From: Acidobacteriota bacterium
Lineage (GTDB): Bacteria; Acidobacteriota; Blastocatellia; UBA7656
Direction: 5' to 3'
Assembly (NCBI GenBank): GCA_040754075.1
Contig: JBFMDH010000034.1
Span: 1-64,000 of the forward strand
Length of the DNA: 64,000 bases
Of this stretch, positions 17,425 to 26,029 are shown one piece after another; position 1 is the first letter of the stretch, and the number at the start of each line of letters is the position of its first letter. The notes under the pieces were generated by a model. That model worked only from the letters and a program-made list of their open reading frames with translations, did no database searches and was not told where the DNA came from. The position numbers were made by a program, and so were the translations under genes.

Positions 17425-17832
17425 TTACGCGACAGTGCCCATGTCATAGACCAGTTCGCGTGAAATTTTCCCGTCCCGCATCTCAAAGATATGCACCAGT
17501 CGCATATTAATTTTGCTGCCAACCGGAAAATGCCAGTAACCATCTTCGGCTACCTCGAAGGTGACAATGCTGTCATCGACCACGCGGTCTGCGGTTGCAA
17601 AGCGCTGAAGAAACTGAAACTGCACATCGCGCATGGAGGCAAACAATTGTCGATAATTCCGGGCAACTGCTTCTTTGCCGGAGAAGCGACGATTCAAGCC
17701 GTTCGGGGCAGGCGCTTCCCAAACGATGTCGTCGGTAAATGTTTCAAGCGCCGCTTCGACTTCATTGAGCGCCTCACTATGGAAATGGTTCTCTACTGCC
17801 GCAAGATTTTGCGCTACACCTTCACTATCCAT
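17425..17832 (-). CDS. SnoaL-like / NTF2-fold protein
   Basis: The 135-residue product has the NTF2-like pattern: an N-terminal helix pair (VENHFHSEALNEVEAALETF), the DDIVWEAPAPNG strand, and FSGKEAVARNYRQLF leading to FEVAEDGYWHFPVGSKINMRLVHIFEMRDGKISREL. Such proteins act as small isomerases, cyclases or ligand-binding proteins; nothing here fixes the ligand. It ends 39 bp before the ispH start and may share its transcript. The start ATG at 17832 is preceded by a GGAG-like site. Confidence 0.8.
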   Translation of the reverse strand: MDSEGVAQNLAAVENHFHSEALNEVEAALETFTDDIVWEAPAPNGLNRRFSGKEAVARNYRQLFASMRDVQFQFLQRFATADRVVDDSIVTFEVAEDGYWHFPVGSKINMRLVHIFEMRDGKISRELVYDMGTVA

Positions 17833-17985
17833 TCAAGCGTCTCCTTATTATTTTTCGTCCGGTGATTGAACTTCAAATTGCAAGTATACAGAGTAAGCAA
17901 TAGTTCGCTCAAATTTTTGGGAAGCCATCTTTCGCAATTCACACCTTTATCTGAGATAGGCTACCGGCAAAGTGACTTTGCAAAA

Positions 17986-19167
17986 TCAACCGCTCCCCGG
18001 CTTCCCCTCTTCCCTTCTCCCTGTCTCAGTAAAGCTGCCATCGCTTTGCAATTTAAAAACCTGTCCATCCCATTCAATCCGGTTGCTAAAGAGCGCCGCG
18101 CACCAGGCAAGCAAGCTAACCGCATCACGCCAGGGCAGTAACCACAACGGTTTTTGCAAAACCGTGTCGCGCATCCATTGAACGCCAATCATCCAAACCG
18201 TGAGCCATCGAATCAACAAGGTTGCTGCCAGCAACATCAGGCTGCTTGCGGAAAACCCGACAACCACACAAACCAGCACTGCCAGCGGCACTCCGTAATT
18301 TAAAGCCCAGACAAAAAATCCTGCGGGACGTAACCGGCGAAGCACACGGCGACGGCGAATTTGTCGCCGCAGCATTTCAGTAAAAGTTAAAAGCGGCAAC
18401 GGTTTTTCAACCGGATAATTGACCAATCGCACTTCGTATCCGGCGCGCGCGACGAGATTGCCAAGCGAAAAGGCTTCGGAAAAATGATTGCTGATGCTTT
18501 CAAAATCGCCGATGAGTTGGAGAATACTTTTCGTGGTTACGATGACGGTTCCAAGCGCGAAATCCAACCCCTTCGCCAGTCGCGCAAGCAACACCGCGAT
18601 GGCGAGTTCAGGCATCTCCAAAGCTTCAATTTTGGCATTGAAATCGGGCGCTTCACTGTTGCGGTAAAGCGTCGTCACCATTCCGACCTGTCTTTCGGCA
18701 AGCGGTTCAACGATTGTGGAAAGAAAATCTTCGCGCACCCGGAAACGACCATCAACGATGATTAACTGTTCGTATTTGACCCGTTCCAACATGCGTTGCA
18801 GATTGCTGATTTTCGGATTCGCGGAATTTATTGACGGATGTTTGACAATTTCAATATCGGCATCGGGAAAGTTTTCCTTGAGGGTGTTGATGAGCGAAAT
18901 CGCCGGGTCGTTCTGGTCACGAACACAAAATACCAGTTGATAAGGACAAGGATATTGTTGACGGCACAGGCGCGCATAATTTTGATAGACGCTTAAATCG
19001 GCTGCGGCAAGCGGAATCAATACCGAAGCCGGTTGGCATTCAATTTGTGGCGACGCGGTTCGCGTCAGAAAAAATTTCGCCGCTGCATAAAGCGCCAACA
19101 GATGAAAAGCGTTCGCCGCAATGACGCACCCTACCAGAATAATAATGATGATGAACATAAGGCTCAT
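17986..19167 (-). CDS. GT2/GT21-like membrane glycosyltransferase, altered catalytic motifs
   Basis: The 393-residue protein has an N-terminal transmembrane helix (LMFIIIIILVGCVIAANAF), a GT-A domain (PASVLIPLAAADLSVYQN to about residue 270) and C-terminal membrane helices (YGVPLAVLVCVVVGFSAS and following). It resembles ceramide glucosyltransferase/HpnI proteins, with KISNLQRMLERVKYEQLIIVD at the donor site. The expected DSD/DxD is VDGRFRV here and the QxxRW-type motif reads RQIRRRRVLRR, so activity may be altered or lost. The last eight residues (EEGKPGSG) come from a CT-rich tract (17993-18028) that seems to have invaded the 3' end. Start at 19167. Confidence 0.75.
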   Translation of the reverse strand: MSLMFIIIIILVGCVIAANAFHLLALYAAAKFFLTRTASPQIECQPASVLIPLAAADLSVYQNYARLCRQQYPCPYQLVFCVRDQNDPAISLINTLKENFPDADIEIVKHPSINSANPKISNLQRMLERVKYEQLIIVDGRFRVREDFLSTIVEPLAERQVGMVTTLYRNSEAPDFNAKIEALEMPELAIAVLLARLAKGLDFALGTVIVTTKSILQLIGDFESISNHFSEAFSLGNLVARAGYEVRLVNYPVEKPLPLLTFTEMLRRQIRRRRVLRRLRPAGFFVWALNYGVPLAVLVCVVVGFSASSLMLLAATLLIRWLTVWMIGVQWMRDTVLQKPLWLLPWRDAVSLLAWCAALFSNRIEWDGQVFKLQSDGSFTETGRREEGKPGSG

Positions 19168-19264
19168 TCAAACGAGAGCTTACTTATATCGCGAATTTCT
19201 GCAATATGCGAATCAGATGGGATGGTGAATTTTTGCATTGCCCCCAAGGCAACCGCAGGTGAAG

Positions 19265-19396
19265 AAAAGCAGAAGATCTGACAACGGGTGAAGGATACGC
19301 GAAGCCATCTCGCCTGTGCGGGTTGGAGAAGCGGCGGAGAATCCGGCTGATGAGCGGTATCTCTTAAAACTCCTCAACCCCTGGCAGGCATTTGCC
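19265..19396 (+). repeat. 132-bp dispersed repeat, copy A
   Basis: This segment matches 55240-55371 over its whole length with about 18 mismatches and no gaps by eye. The conserved core includes AGAAGCGGCGGAGAATCCGG and TTAAAACTCC. Both copies are flanked by short inverted termini (a GCAGG-like left end and CCCTGG/CTCTGC right end). Copy A ends just after the stop codon of the YhhN gene. The remaining gap between this gene and the glycosyltransferase holds nothing else I recognise. Confidence 0.8.
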
Positions 19397-19401
19397 CTGG
19401 T

Positions 19402-20091
19402 TCAAGCGCGAAGTTTTTCACGCAAAAAACCGAAAGCAATCAAACATTGTCCGAGGTAATAGGTCACCCACACCGCATAGCCATTATAAGGAACCGGCAT
19501 TTTGAATCTGCCGATGGCAATCAGGGAATCGGAAATCAGAAAAAGAATAGCGCCGAAAACGATTGAATAATGTGTAAATCCGGCAAGCGTCGCGGTAATA
19601 CACATCAAGATAATCACACTTAAATAGATGAGCGCGGGAATGCGCATCTCGCCAAGTCCAGGCCACAGCCAGGCTGCCATCGTTGCGCCGTAAACCAACA
19701 AAGAAAGCACCAGCAGTTTGTGCTTACCGGTGACTGCGAGTGACGAATGAAAATTGCGCGTGAATAACCAGATGTAAAACAGGTGAGCGATTAAAAAAGC
19801 AATCAAGCCATAAAGAAATAAATCATTGCGATGTAAACCGAGCAAGACATCGCCTGTGCAGGAAAAGATAAATACGATTGCCAGAATCAAGCCATCGAGG
19901 GTTTTCAAAACCCGAAACGCCAGAAGCGCAATCGGCGCGATGCTCAAGGCTTTGATGACGACGCTGCCAGGGTAGGGTTGATAATCAACGGTGACCAGAT
20001 AGAGCAGACTGCAAATCGCCGAAACCGCCATTAACAATTTGTCGAAGGGATGAAATTCGCGTCGTAGGGTGAGAGAAAGCACTGCGCTCAA
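19402..20091 (-). CDS. YhhN/TMEM86-family membrane protein (lysoplasmalogenase-like)
   Basis: The 229-residue product is almost entirely hydrophobic with about eight transmembrane helices. It has the conserved family motifs IFSCTGDVLLGL (about residue 75) and LFLISDSLIAIGRF (about 185), whose acidic residues are thought to be catalytic, plus the C-terminal YYLGQCLIAFG. Characterised family members hydrolyse the vinyl-ether bond of lysoplasmalogens; in bacteria the substrate is often unknown. Start ATG at 20091, with GGAG upstream. A repeat element lies directly after the stop. Confidence 0.85.
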   Translation of the reverse strand: MSAVLSLTLRREFHPFDKLLMAVSAICSLLYLVTVDYQPYPGSVVIKALSIAPIALLAFRVLKTLDGLILAIVFIFSCTGDVLLGLHRNDLFLYGLIAFLIAHLFYIWLFTRNFHSSLAVTGKHKLLVLSLLVYGATMAAWLWPGLGEMRIPALIYLSVIILMCITATLAGFTHYSIVFGAILFLISDSLIAIGRFKMPVPYNGYAVWVTYYLGQCLIAFGFLREKLRA

Positions 20092-20238
20092 AATGACTCC
20101 TTGGGTCGCTTAATAAAAACACCGGGCACGCCACTTATAGCATTCGATTGGCATTGTCTCAAGTTACAAGGTCAACGACCATAGCGAAATAACACAAATG
20201 CAACTTTATGGGATGCCAATGGAAATGGTTGAATGACC

Positions 20239-20260
20239 GGTTGCTCGGCGACGAGCAACC
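20239..20260. repeat. GC-rich hairpin downstream of the M48 peptidase gene
   Basis: GGTTGCTCG (20239-20247) and CGAGCAACC (20252-20260) form a perfect 9-bp stem with a GCGA tetraloop. It lies after the M48 gene stop and before the YhhN gene on the same strand. No T-run follows on either side, so it is not a canonical terminator. Confidence 0.5.
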
Positions 20261-20314
20261 AGTCCGAAAGATCATGATTTATAAAGTGTGCAAACTCGCC
20301 GTCGGTCAGGAAGT

Positions 20315-22258
20315 TTAATAACTCGCGCCGCGCGCGCGTCTGGCGATTAAATCGCTCATCTCATGGGTCAAGGCTTGTCGGTCGGTAAACAAATCCCAGA
20401 CCATTCCGGCATCCGCAACCGCGTGGTTGCAGGTGATTTTTCTCGCAAGACGGAAGCGTTCTGCCGGTGCCGGATGGGTGTCATCTTCAGAAGTCGGACG
20501 CTTGATGGCTGCTTCGATTTTATCTTCGATGCGGTCTTTATCGCTTTCGGGCACGGTGAGTTCGTATAGATTTTGCATAACCCGGTTCTGCTTTTGCGCG
20601 CCGTGAAGTTCCCAGTATGCGACCTCTTCAAGTTCGATGCCTCTGCGAATGACGTGGCGCAACCCCGATTCAAAGGCGTCGGCTCCATAATTCTTTACAG
20701 CGACGCGGTCTGCCAATACTTCCTGCAAGCGGGTCGCCCCGTGACTGATGCGGCGAAAAATAAAATGGTATAGGCGCAAAAACTGAAAGGCGATATTCCA
20801 ATAAACTGCTTGTCCGCGTTTCGCCATTTCGATAGCGAACTTCATCATATCGCTATTCACACGAATCGCCACATCGCCGCCCGCCGTATCCCGATGCGTG
20901 AAGTGTCCGTATTCATGTGCGAGCACGGCGCGAAAACTATTGGCTTTGAAATCGTTCAAATTGCCGACCCCTAAAATCAGGATACGCCGCGCGCGATCCT
21001 GCATACGTTCTCTGAAACTGCCGTTTTCATAAACCGCCATTTCGGTGCCGGGGGTGATGCGAATTTCATCAATCGGGCGGGTGCCGAGGGTATCGGCGAC
21101 CTGGCGCGTCAATGCCCAAAGCGCAGGCGCTTCTTCGGGTTTCAGGGGGCGACCCGGGTCTTCGCTATGGACGCGAATGAACAGTGAGCGAATCATGGTA
21201 AATATCGTTACCAAAGCGCCAATGACGACGAAGACGACCAATTTAATGGGAATCTGCCCGACCATGAAAACCCCGTAAAGCACGGACGCCGCAACCGCGA
21301 CGACCAGAAAGAGAATCACCGGCAAAGAGATGTAATAATAAAAGCCTGCGAAGTTAATCAGCGATTTGTAAATTTTGCGAAGCGACACCTGATCCTGACT
21401 TGTCGTTGAGTTGGGATCGCTGTTCTCTATCCAGTTCAAGGTTTTTCTCGACATCCCTTTGCCGAGCAAATAGAGCAGCAAAAGCCCGACCGCCCAGATG
21501 ACGACAAGCACTGCGGCAAGATAGGCGTAACGCCAGACGCTTGCCCGCGAATGGACGCCCGATTCTAAAAATTTATTTACGGCTTCGGCAGGCAACCCCA
21601 AACTCTGCGCCTTTTTAATTTCATCTTCGGCTTCCATCCAGTGTTCATCCATCGCGGCAACAATGGCGCTGAAATAATGTGTCGTCATGGTGTTGGGGTA
21701 TTCTTTCTTTAGATTTTTTGCGGCTTCGCGGAAATCTTTTTCCCGGTCAAGTTCCAAAGCGAGTTGCGCGATAATTGCTAAATAACTTTCATCATCCGTT
21801 TCAATCTTCTTTTGATAAGCCTCCTTGGCTAAAGCCAGACTGCGTTCCAGATTAGCGCGTGAAGGTTGAGCGGCGTTATCAACCGGCAAGGTCAGATACT
21901 GCGCCAGGCTGATGAGGTTTTCCGGCGAGCGTTTTTTCTCTACAGCCATTTCCAGCAACCCCATGCCTTCATTGACGCGCCCGACCTGCACCAGCATCAT
22001 CCCCAAACGTCGCATGACAGGGTCAAAATCCGGCGCTTTTTTGAATACCTCCTCGTATAGCTGTACCGCTTTTTCGGCATCGCCATTATCCATCGCGGTT
22101 GTCGCTTGTTTAAAAGTTTCAACCGATTTGGGTGCAACCTTTTCCAGTTGCTGCCAGATTTTCTCTTCTTTTTTCATATCACGCTCATTCAGTTGAGCTG
22201 GACAGACAACGGCGCAAAGGCTCAACAGGATAAATAAAAACGGCAGGTTTCGTTGCAT
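20315..22258 (-). CDS. M48-family zinc metallopeptidase with N-terminal TPR region
   Basis: The 647-residue protein starts with a signal peptide (RNLPFLFILLSLCAVVCPAQL) and TPR-like helices (about residues 45-215, e.g. AVQLYEEVFKKAPDFDPVMR). A transmembrane helix follows (YLAAVLVVIWAVGLLLLYLL), then two more, then the M48 catalytic domain with zinc motif HEYGHFTHRD near residue 445 and a later glutamate region (RLQEVLADRVAVKNYG). M48 proteases such as HtpX take part in membrane protein quality control. The TPR part is predicted periplasmic. The cysteine at the signal end is not in a clear lipobox. Confidence 0.9.
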   Translation of the reverse strand: MQRNLPFLFILLSLCAVVCPAQLNERDMKKEEKIWQQLEKVAPKSVETFKQATTAMDNGDAEKAVQLYEEVFKKAPDFDPVMRRLGMMLVQVGRVNEGMGLLEMAVEKKRSPENLISLAQYLTLPVDNAAQPSRANLERSLALAKEAYQKKIETDDESYLAIIAQLALELDREKDFREAAKNLKKEYPNTMTTHYFSAIVAAMDEHWMEAEDEIKKAQSLGLPAEAVNKFLESGVHSRASVWRYAYLAAVLVVIWAVGLLLLYLLGKGMSRKTLNWIENSDPNSTTSQDQVSLRKIYKSLINFAGFYYYISLPVILFLVVAVAASVLYGVFMVGQIPIKLVVFVVIGALVTIFTMIRSLFIRVHSEDPGRPLKPEEAPALWALTRQVADTLGTRPIDEIRITPGTEMAVYENGSFRERMQDRARRILILGVGNLNDFKANSFRAVLAHEYGHFTHRDTAGGDVAIRVNSDMMKFAIEMAKRGQAVYWNIAFQFLRLYHFIFRRISHGATRLQEVLADRVAVKNYGADAFESGLRHVIRRGIELEEVAYWELHGAQKQNRVMQNLYELTVPESDKDRIEDKIEAAIKRPTSEDDTHPAPAERFRLARKITCNHAVADAGMVWDLFTDRQALTHEMSDLIARRARGASY

Positions 22259-22491
22259 AAAAAATTCCTTTCCGGGTGACGCAGCGATCAGAAAATTTGA
22301 AAAGCGATTGTTTGAAAATCGAAATTCACTTGCCCCTATTCGTATGAATAACTGACAGATTGTTTGAAGACGGCTAGATAATAAGACAGGTAAATAAGGG
22401 CGTCAATACGCTTGAACCGGTGGCAGGTGACAAGTTGGTAAGGTAAGATTGATGGGCAGTTTCAATTTCATCAAATACAGGAAGGTGAAAG

Positions 22492-24213
22492 ATGAACGCT
22501 TTTACAAAAATTTGTTTTTTAATGCTATTGTTAGGTTTTGTTCTAATCGCGTGTACAACTCCTCAACCCCAAACCCAAAATAAAAATGCGGATAACTCAA
22601 AGATGAATGACAAATCGCTTGCGGCAAAAATCCGTCGTTTCGCTCCCACACCAATTACCGCTGACGCCACGAGTCTCTCGGAAAACGACCGTAAAGCTTT
22701 AGATAAAATTATCGAAGCCGCGCGTTATATGGATGCGATTTTCTTGAGACAGGTCTGGAGCGGCAACGTCGACCTGCGTAAAAAACTCGAAGCTGACACG
22801 AGCGACGCCGGTAAAGAACGTCTGCACTATTTCAAAATCAATGTCGGTCCCTGGGACCGGCTCGATAAAAACGAACCGTTCATTGATGGCGTACCCGCCG
22901 AAAAACCGCCACAAGCCGGGTATTACCCGGACGACATAACCAAAGAAGAATTTGAAGCCTGGGTAAAAACTTTGCCCGAAGCGGAACAGAAAAAAGCTAC
23001 AGGATTTTTCTACACCGCGCGACGCGGCGATGACCGAAAACTCAAACTGGTTCCTTACAGCGAAGCGTACAAAGAATTTCTCGAACCGGCAGCCAAACTT
23101 CTGCGAGAAGCCGCAGAACTAACCACCAATGCCACGTTGAAAAACTTTTTAAGCAAACGCGCCGACGCTTTTGCCTCGAATGATTATTATGCGAGTGATG
23201 TGGCGTGGATGGATTTGGACGCGCCGATTGATGTGACCATCGGACCTTATGAAACTTACGAAGACGAACTTTTCAATTACAAAGCCGCGTTTGAAGCCTA
23301 TGTGACCTTGCGCGATGAGGCTGAAAGCGGCAAGCTGACGAAGTTCGGCGGCTATTTGCAGGAGCTTGAAAACAACCTGCCGATTGACCCGAAATATCGC
23401 AATCCCAAGCTTGGCGCATCTTCGCCGATTCGCGTTGTGGATGTGGTCTTTACTTCGGGAGAAGGCAATCGCGGCGTGCAAACTGCTGCATTCAACTTGC
23501 CGAATGATGAAAAGGTGGTGCAGGAAAAAGGTTCCAAACGGGTGATGTTAAAAAATGTGCAGGAAGCCAAATTCAATCAAACGCTGGTGCCGATTTCCAA
23601 AGTCGTGCTCGACGCAACGCAGCAAAGCGATGTGGCATTCGACCCATTCTTCACCCACATTCTCGCCCACGAATTGATGCATGGACTGGGACCGCACAAC
23701 ATCAAAGTTGATGGCAAAACGACAACGGTTCGTCAACGACTTCAGGAAAACTATTCGGCGATTGAAGAAGCCAAAGCCGATGTGACGGGGCTTTGGGCGT
23801 TGCAGTATTTGATGGACAAAGGCATCGTCGATAAGAGCATGGAAAAAGCCATGTACACGACCTTTCTGGCGAGTATTTTCCGCTCGGTGCGTTTTGGCAT
23901 CACCGAAGCGCATGGCAAAGGCATTGCGTTGCAATTCAATTATTTTGTGGATGAAGGCGCGATAAAAGTTGATGAAAATTCCGGGACCTTCAGTATTGAT
24001 TTCGGCAAAATCAAAGATGCGGTTCGTAAACTCGCAGGCGAAATCATGACGTTGCAGGCAGAAGGCAGCGGTGAAAAAGCCAAAGCCCTGCTTACGAAAT
24101 ATGCGGTGATTCGCCCGGTCATGCAAAAAGCCCTGGATAAATTGTCGAATGTGCCGGTTGATATCGAGCCGCAATACCCGCTCGCGGAAAAACTGGGCGA
24201 CAGTATGAAATAA
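22492..24213 (+). CDS. M49-like zinc hydrolase lipoprotein
   Basis: The 573-residue protein begins with a lipoprotein signal (lipobox LIAC at about residue 21). The C-terminal half carries a zinc motif HELMHGLGPHNI (about residue 397) followed by EEAKADVTGLWAL, the arrangement of dipeptidyl-peptidase III-like (M49-related) hydrolases. These are often annotated as Zn-dependent hydrolases or as fused to NUDIX domains, but no NUDIX box is visible here. The lipobox suggests membrane anchoring in the periplasm. A GGAAGGTGAAAG ribosome-binding site precedes the ATG. The gene is monocistronic. Confidence 0.85.
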   Translation: MNAFTKICFLMLLLGFVLIACTTPQPQTQNKNADNSKMNDKSLAAKIRRFAPTPITADATSLSENDRKALDKIIEAARYMDAIFLRQVWSGNVDLRKKLEADTSDAGKERLHYFKINVGPWDRLDKNEPFIDGVPAEKPPQAGYYPDDITKEEFEAWVKTLPEAEQKKATGFFYTARRGDDRKLKLVPYSEAYKEFLEPAAKLLREAAELTTNATLKNFLSKRADAFASNDYYASDVAWMDLDAPIDVTIGPYETYEDELFNYKAAFEAYVTLRDEAESGKLTKFGGYLQELENNLPIDPKYRNPKLGASSPIRVVDVVFTSGEGNRGVQTAAFNLPNDEKVVQEKGSKRVMLKNVQEAKFNQTLVPISKVVLDATQQSDVAFDPFFTHILAHELMHGLGPHNIKVDGKTTTVRQRLQENYSAIEEAKADVTGLWALQYLMDKGIVDKSMEKAMYTTFLASIFRSVRFGITEAHGKGIALQFNYFVDEGAIKVDENSGTFSIDFGKIKDAVRKLAGEIMTLQAEGSGEKAKALLTKYAVIRPVMQKALDKLSNVPVDIEPQYPLAEKLGDSMK

Positions 24214-24286
24214 CGGATTTTAGAGAAAAAGCGAATCAGGGGCTTTTGCAAAAGCCCCTTTTCTTTTGGAAAGAGAAAAACGAAAA

Positions 24287-24568
24287 CTAACGGGATAAAT
24301 GTCTGACGGGTCGTTTCCGGGCTTGAATACGCGAAAGCAAGGCGTCGAGTTCTTTTTGCAAACGCATATATTCGGCGTTCGCCTGTTCCAAAGCAAGCTG
24401 TTTTTTGGTGAGCCGCACACGGTCGCGGGATTTGCCGCTGCCTTTAGCCGTAACGGAGGCAGCTCTGGCGGCTTCCCGGTAATCTTTTAAGACCTTTTTA
24501 ACAACTTCAGCTCTCTCTTTTACCCGAACTTCCAGTTCAGCAGCGCGCTGCTTTAATGTCTGTGACAC
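24287..24568 (-). CDS. small coiled-coil protein, function unknown
   Basis: The roughly 93-residue basic protein is predicted mostly helical, with coiled-coil heptads in SQTLKQRAAELEVRVKERAE and LALEQANAEYMRLQKELDAL. The start is best placed at GTG 24568, since AAAGGAGAGG sits at the right distance before it; the upstream in-frame extension lacks support. I do not recognise the family. A nucleic-acid or structural role is possible from the basic middle segment (KGSGKSRDRVRLTKKQ) but is a guess. Confidence 0.55.
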   Translation of the reverse strand: MSQTLKQRAAELEVRVKERAEVVKKVLKDYREAARAASVTAKGSGKSRDRVRLTKKQLALEQANAEYMRLQKELDALLSRIQARKRPVRHLSR

Positions 24569-24704
24569 AGCAACCTCTCCTTTGGTGCAGAGGGGCAACC
24601 AAAAACATTGCCTTAGAGGGACAAGGCACAAGGCTTCAAATTTTGTTGAAGCATTACTTTAACTTTTTTCTTGCAAACGACTGATTATTATGATATTTTG
24701 TGTC

Positions 24705-24842
24705 GCGTATGAGGTAAACACCGAGCTACGGGTGGGGCCGTAGCTCGGAAGGTTTTAGGTGGTGCGCGGAATTTTTTAGGACTATCGAGGTCGTGGGGGC
24801 TAAGATAATCCTGAATGTCAAGGGATTCAGCGCACCATTTTT
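24705..24842 (+). ncRNA. candidate structured RNA or leader upstream of kdsA
   Basis: The gap 24632-25176 holds no convincing gene but shows structure. A perfect 11-bp hairpin CCGAGCTACGG (24721-24731) with CCGTAGCTCGG (24738-24748) has a 6-nt loop. An outer stem GGTGCGC (24761-24767) with GCGCACC (24830-24836) encloses smaller helices (TTAG/CTAA, AATCC/GGATT) and is followed by ATTTTTA. A TTGCAA/GATATT promoter-like pair lies just upstream. It could be a small RNA ending at an intrinsic terminator, or a regulatory leader. It matches no RNA family I know. Confidence 0.3.
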
Positions 24843-25176
24843 ATACTCTGAAAACCCCTTTGATGTCAACAAAATAAACTTTTATCCCCCAGATTTTCCA
24901 CACTTTTTCCACTTTTTTAAAATCCTGTTGAAAACTTTTCCGACCCTGGTCACACGAGCGTTTGGCAAAACCCATTGCCGCAGATTCCGGTTACCGTCAG
25001 CCTGAGCAATTGCCTGTAGCGGGGGCTGCTTTATGAAGCCCTCAAGTCTTCCGCCTCTTGAAGAAGATTTAGTTGAAGTAGCGCCTTTGAAAATCGTTTG
25101 CCAGACGATTCACGAGATACCAATTCCTGCTTTTGCTTCCTTCTGTCTGACGTGTAGAATGTCTCTTCATTATTTT

Positions 25177-26010
25177 ATGCAAGCCGTTATCAAATCGTTT
25201 CAAATCGGAAATGTCGAAGCTGGCGCCAAGGAACTCTTTTTAATCGCCGGTCCTTGCGTGGTCGAAAGCGAAGCCCATGCGTTGAAAATGGCAGAAGCCA
25301 TCAGCGCCATTACTCGCCGTCTGCAAATTCCTTACATCTTCAAAGCTTCATATGACAAAGCCAACCGCACCTCGGCAAAATCCTATCGCGGGCCAGGACA
25401 GGATGAAGGTTTGCGCGTGCTTGGAAAAATCCGTAAGGAATTGGGGCTTCCGGTGCTCACCGATATTCATGAAGTCGCACAGGTGAAAGTCGCCGCCGAA
25501 GTCGCTGAGGTATTGCAAATACCGGCATTCTTATCGCGACAAACCGATTTACTGATTGCCGCGGCACAATCGGGTCGCGCCGTGAATATTAAAAAAGGAC
25601 AATTTCTCGCTCCTCACGATATGAAAAATGCGATAGAGAAGGTGACCGCGCAAGGCAATGAGCGCGTGATGGTCACCGAACGCGGGGCGTCATTTGGCTA
25701 TAACAATCTGGTCGTCGATTTTCGCGGCTTTCCGATTATGCGGAGTTTCGGCTATCCGGTCATCTATGACGTAACCCACAGCATTCAACGTCCGGGCGGG
25801 ATGGGAACGGCAAGCGGTGGCGACGCGCAGTTCATCGAGTATATGGCGCGCGCAGGTGTAGCTTGTGGCATCGATGGCATTTTTATGGAAGTTCACGATA
25901 ATCCGGCAGCGGCACTCTCGGACGGCCCGAACAATTTGCCGCTGGATAGATTGGAGTCGCTACTTAAAAAACTCAAAGCGATTCACGAACTCGTGCGTGA
26001 TGAAATCTAA
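25177..26010 (+). CDS. kdsA: 3-deoxy-8-phosphooctulonate synthase (KDO-8-P synthase)
   Basis: KdsA condenses phosphoenolpyruvate and arabinose 5-phosphate to KDO-8-P, the first committed step to the KDO of lipopolysaccharide, so its presence indicates an LPS-bearing outer membrane. Signatures include LIAGPCVVESE, FKASYDKANRTS, PVLTDIHE, IPAFLSRQTDLL, NIKKGQFLAPHDM and DVTHSIQRPGG. The start at 25177 gives 277 residues, the family length; 48 further in-frame codons upstream lack homologous sequence. The ribosome-binding site is weak at either start, so the exact start is uncertain. It is followed 19 bp later by the M1-like gene. Confidence 0.93.
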   Translation: MQAVIKSFQIGNVEAGAKELFLIAGPCVVESEAHALKMAEAISAITRRLQIPYIFKASYDKANRTSAKSYRGPGQDEGLRVLGKIRKELGLPVLTDIHEVAQVKVAAEVAEVLQIPAFLSRQTDLLIAAAQSGRAVNIKKGQFLAPHDMKNAIEKVTAQGNERVMVTERGASFGYNNLVVDFRGFPIMRSFGYPVIYDVTHSIQRPGGMGTASGGDAQFIEYMARAGVACGIDGIFMEVHDNPAAALSDGPNNLPLDRLESLLKKLKAIHELVRDEI

Positions 26011-26029
26011 ACACAAGGTTTGAAGTGTG

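Noticed and set aside
24882-24934. Replication origin
   Set aside because: Four imperfect DnaA-like 9-mers without dnaA, dnaN, gyrB or rnpA nearby are not enough; kept only as a low-interest observation.
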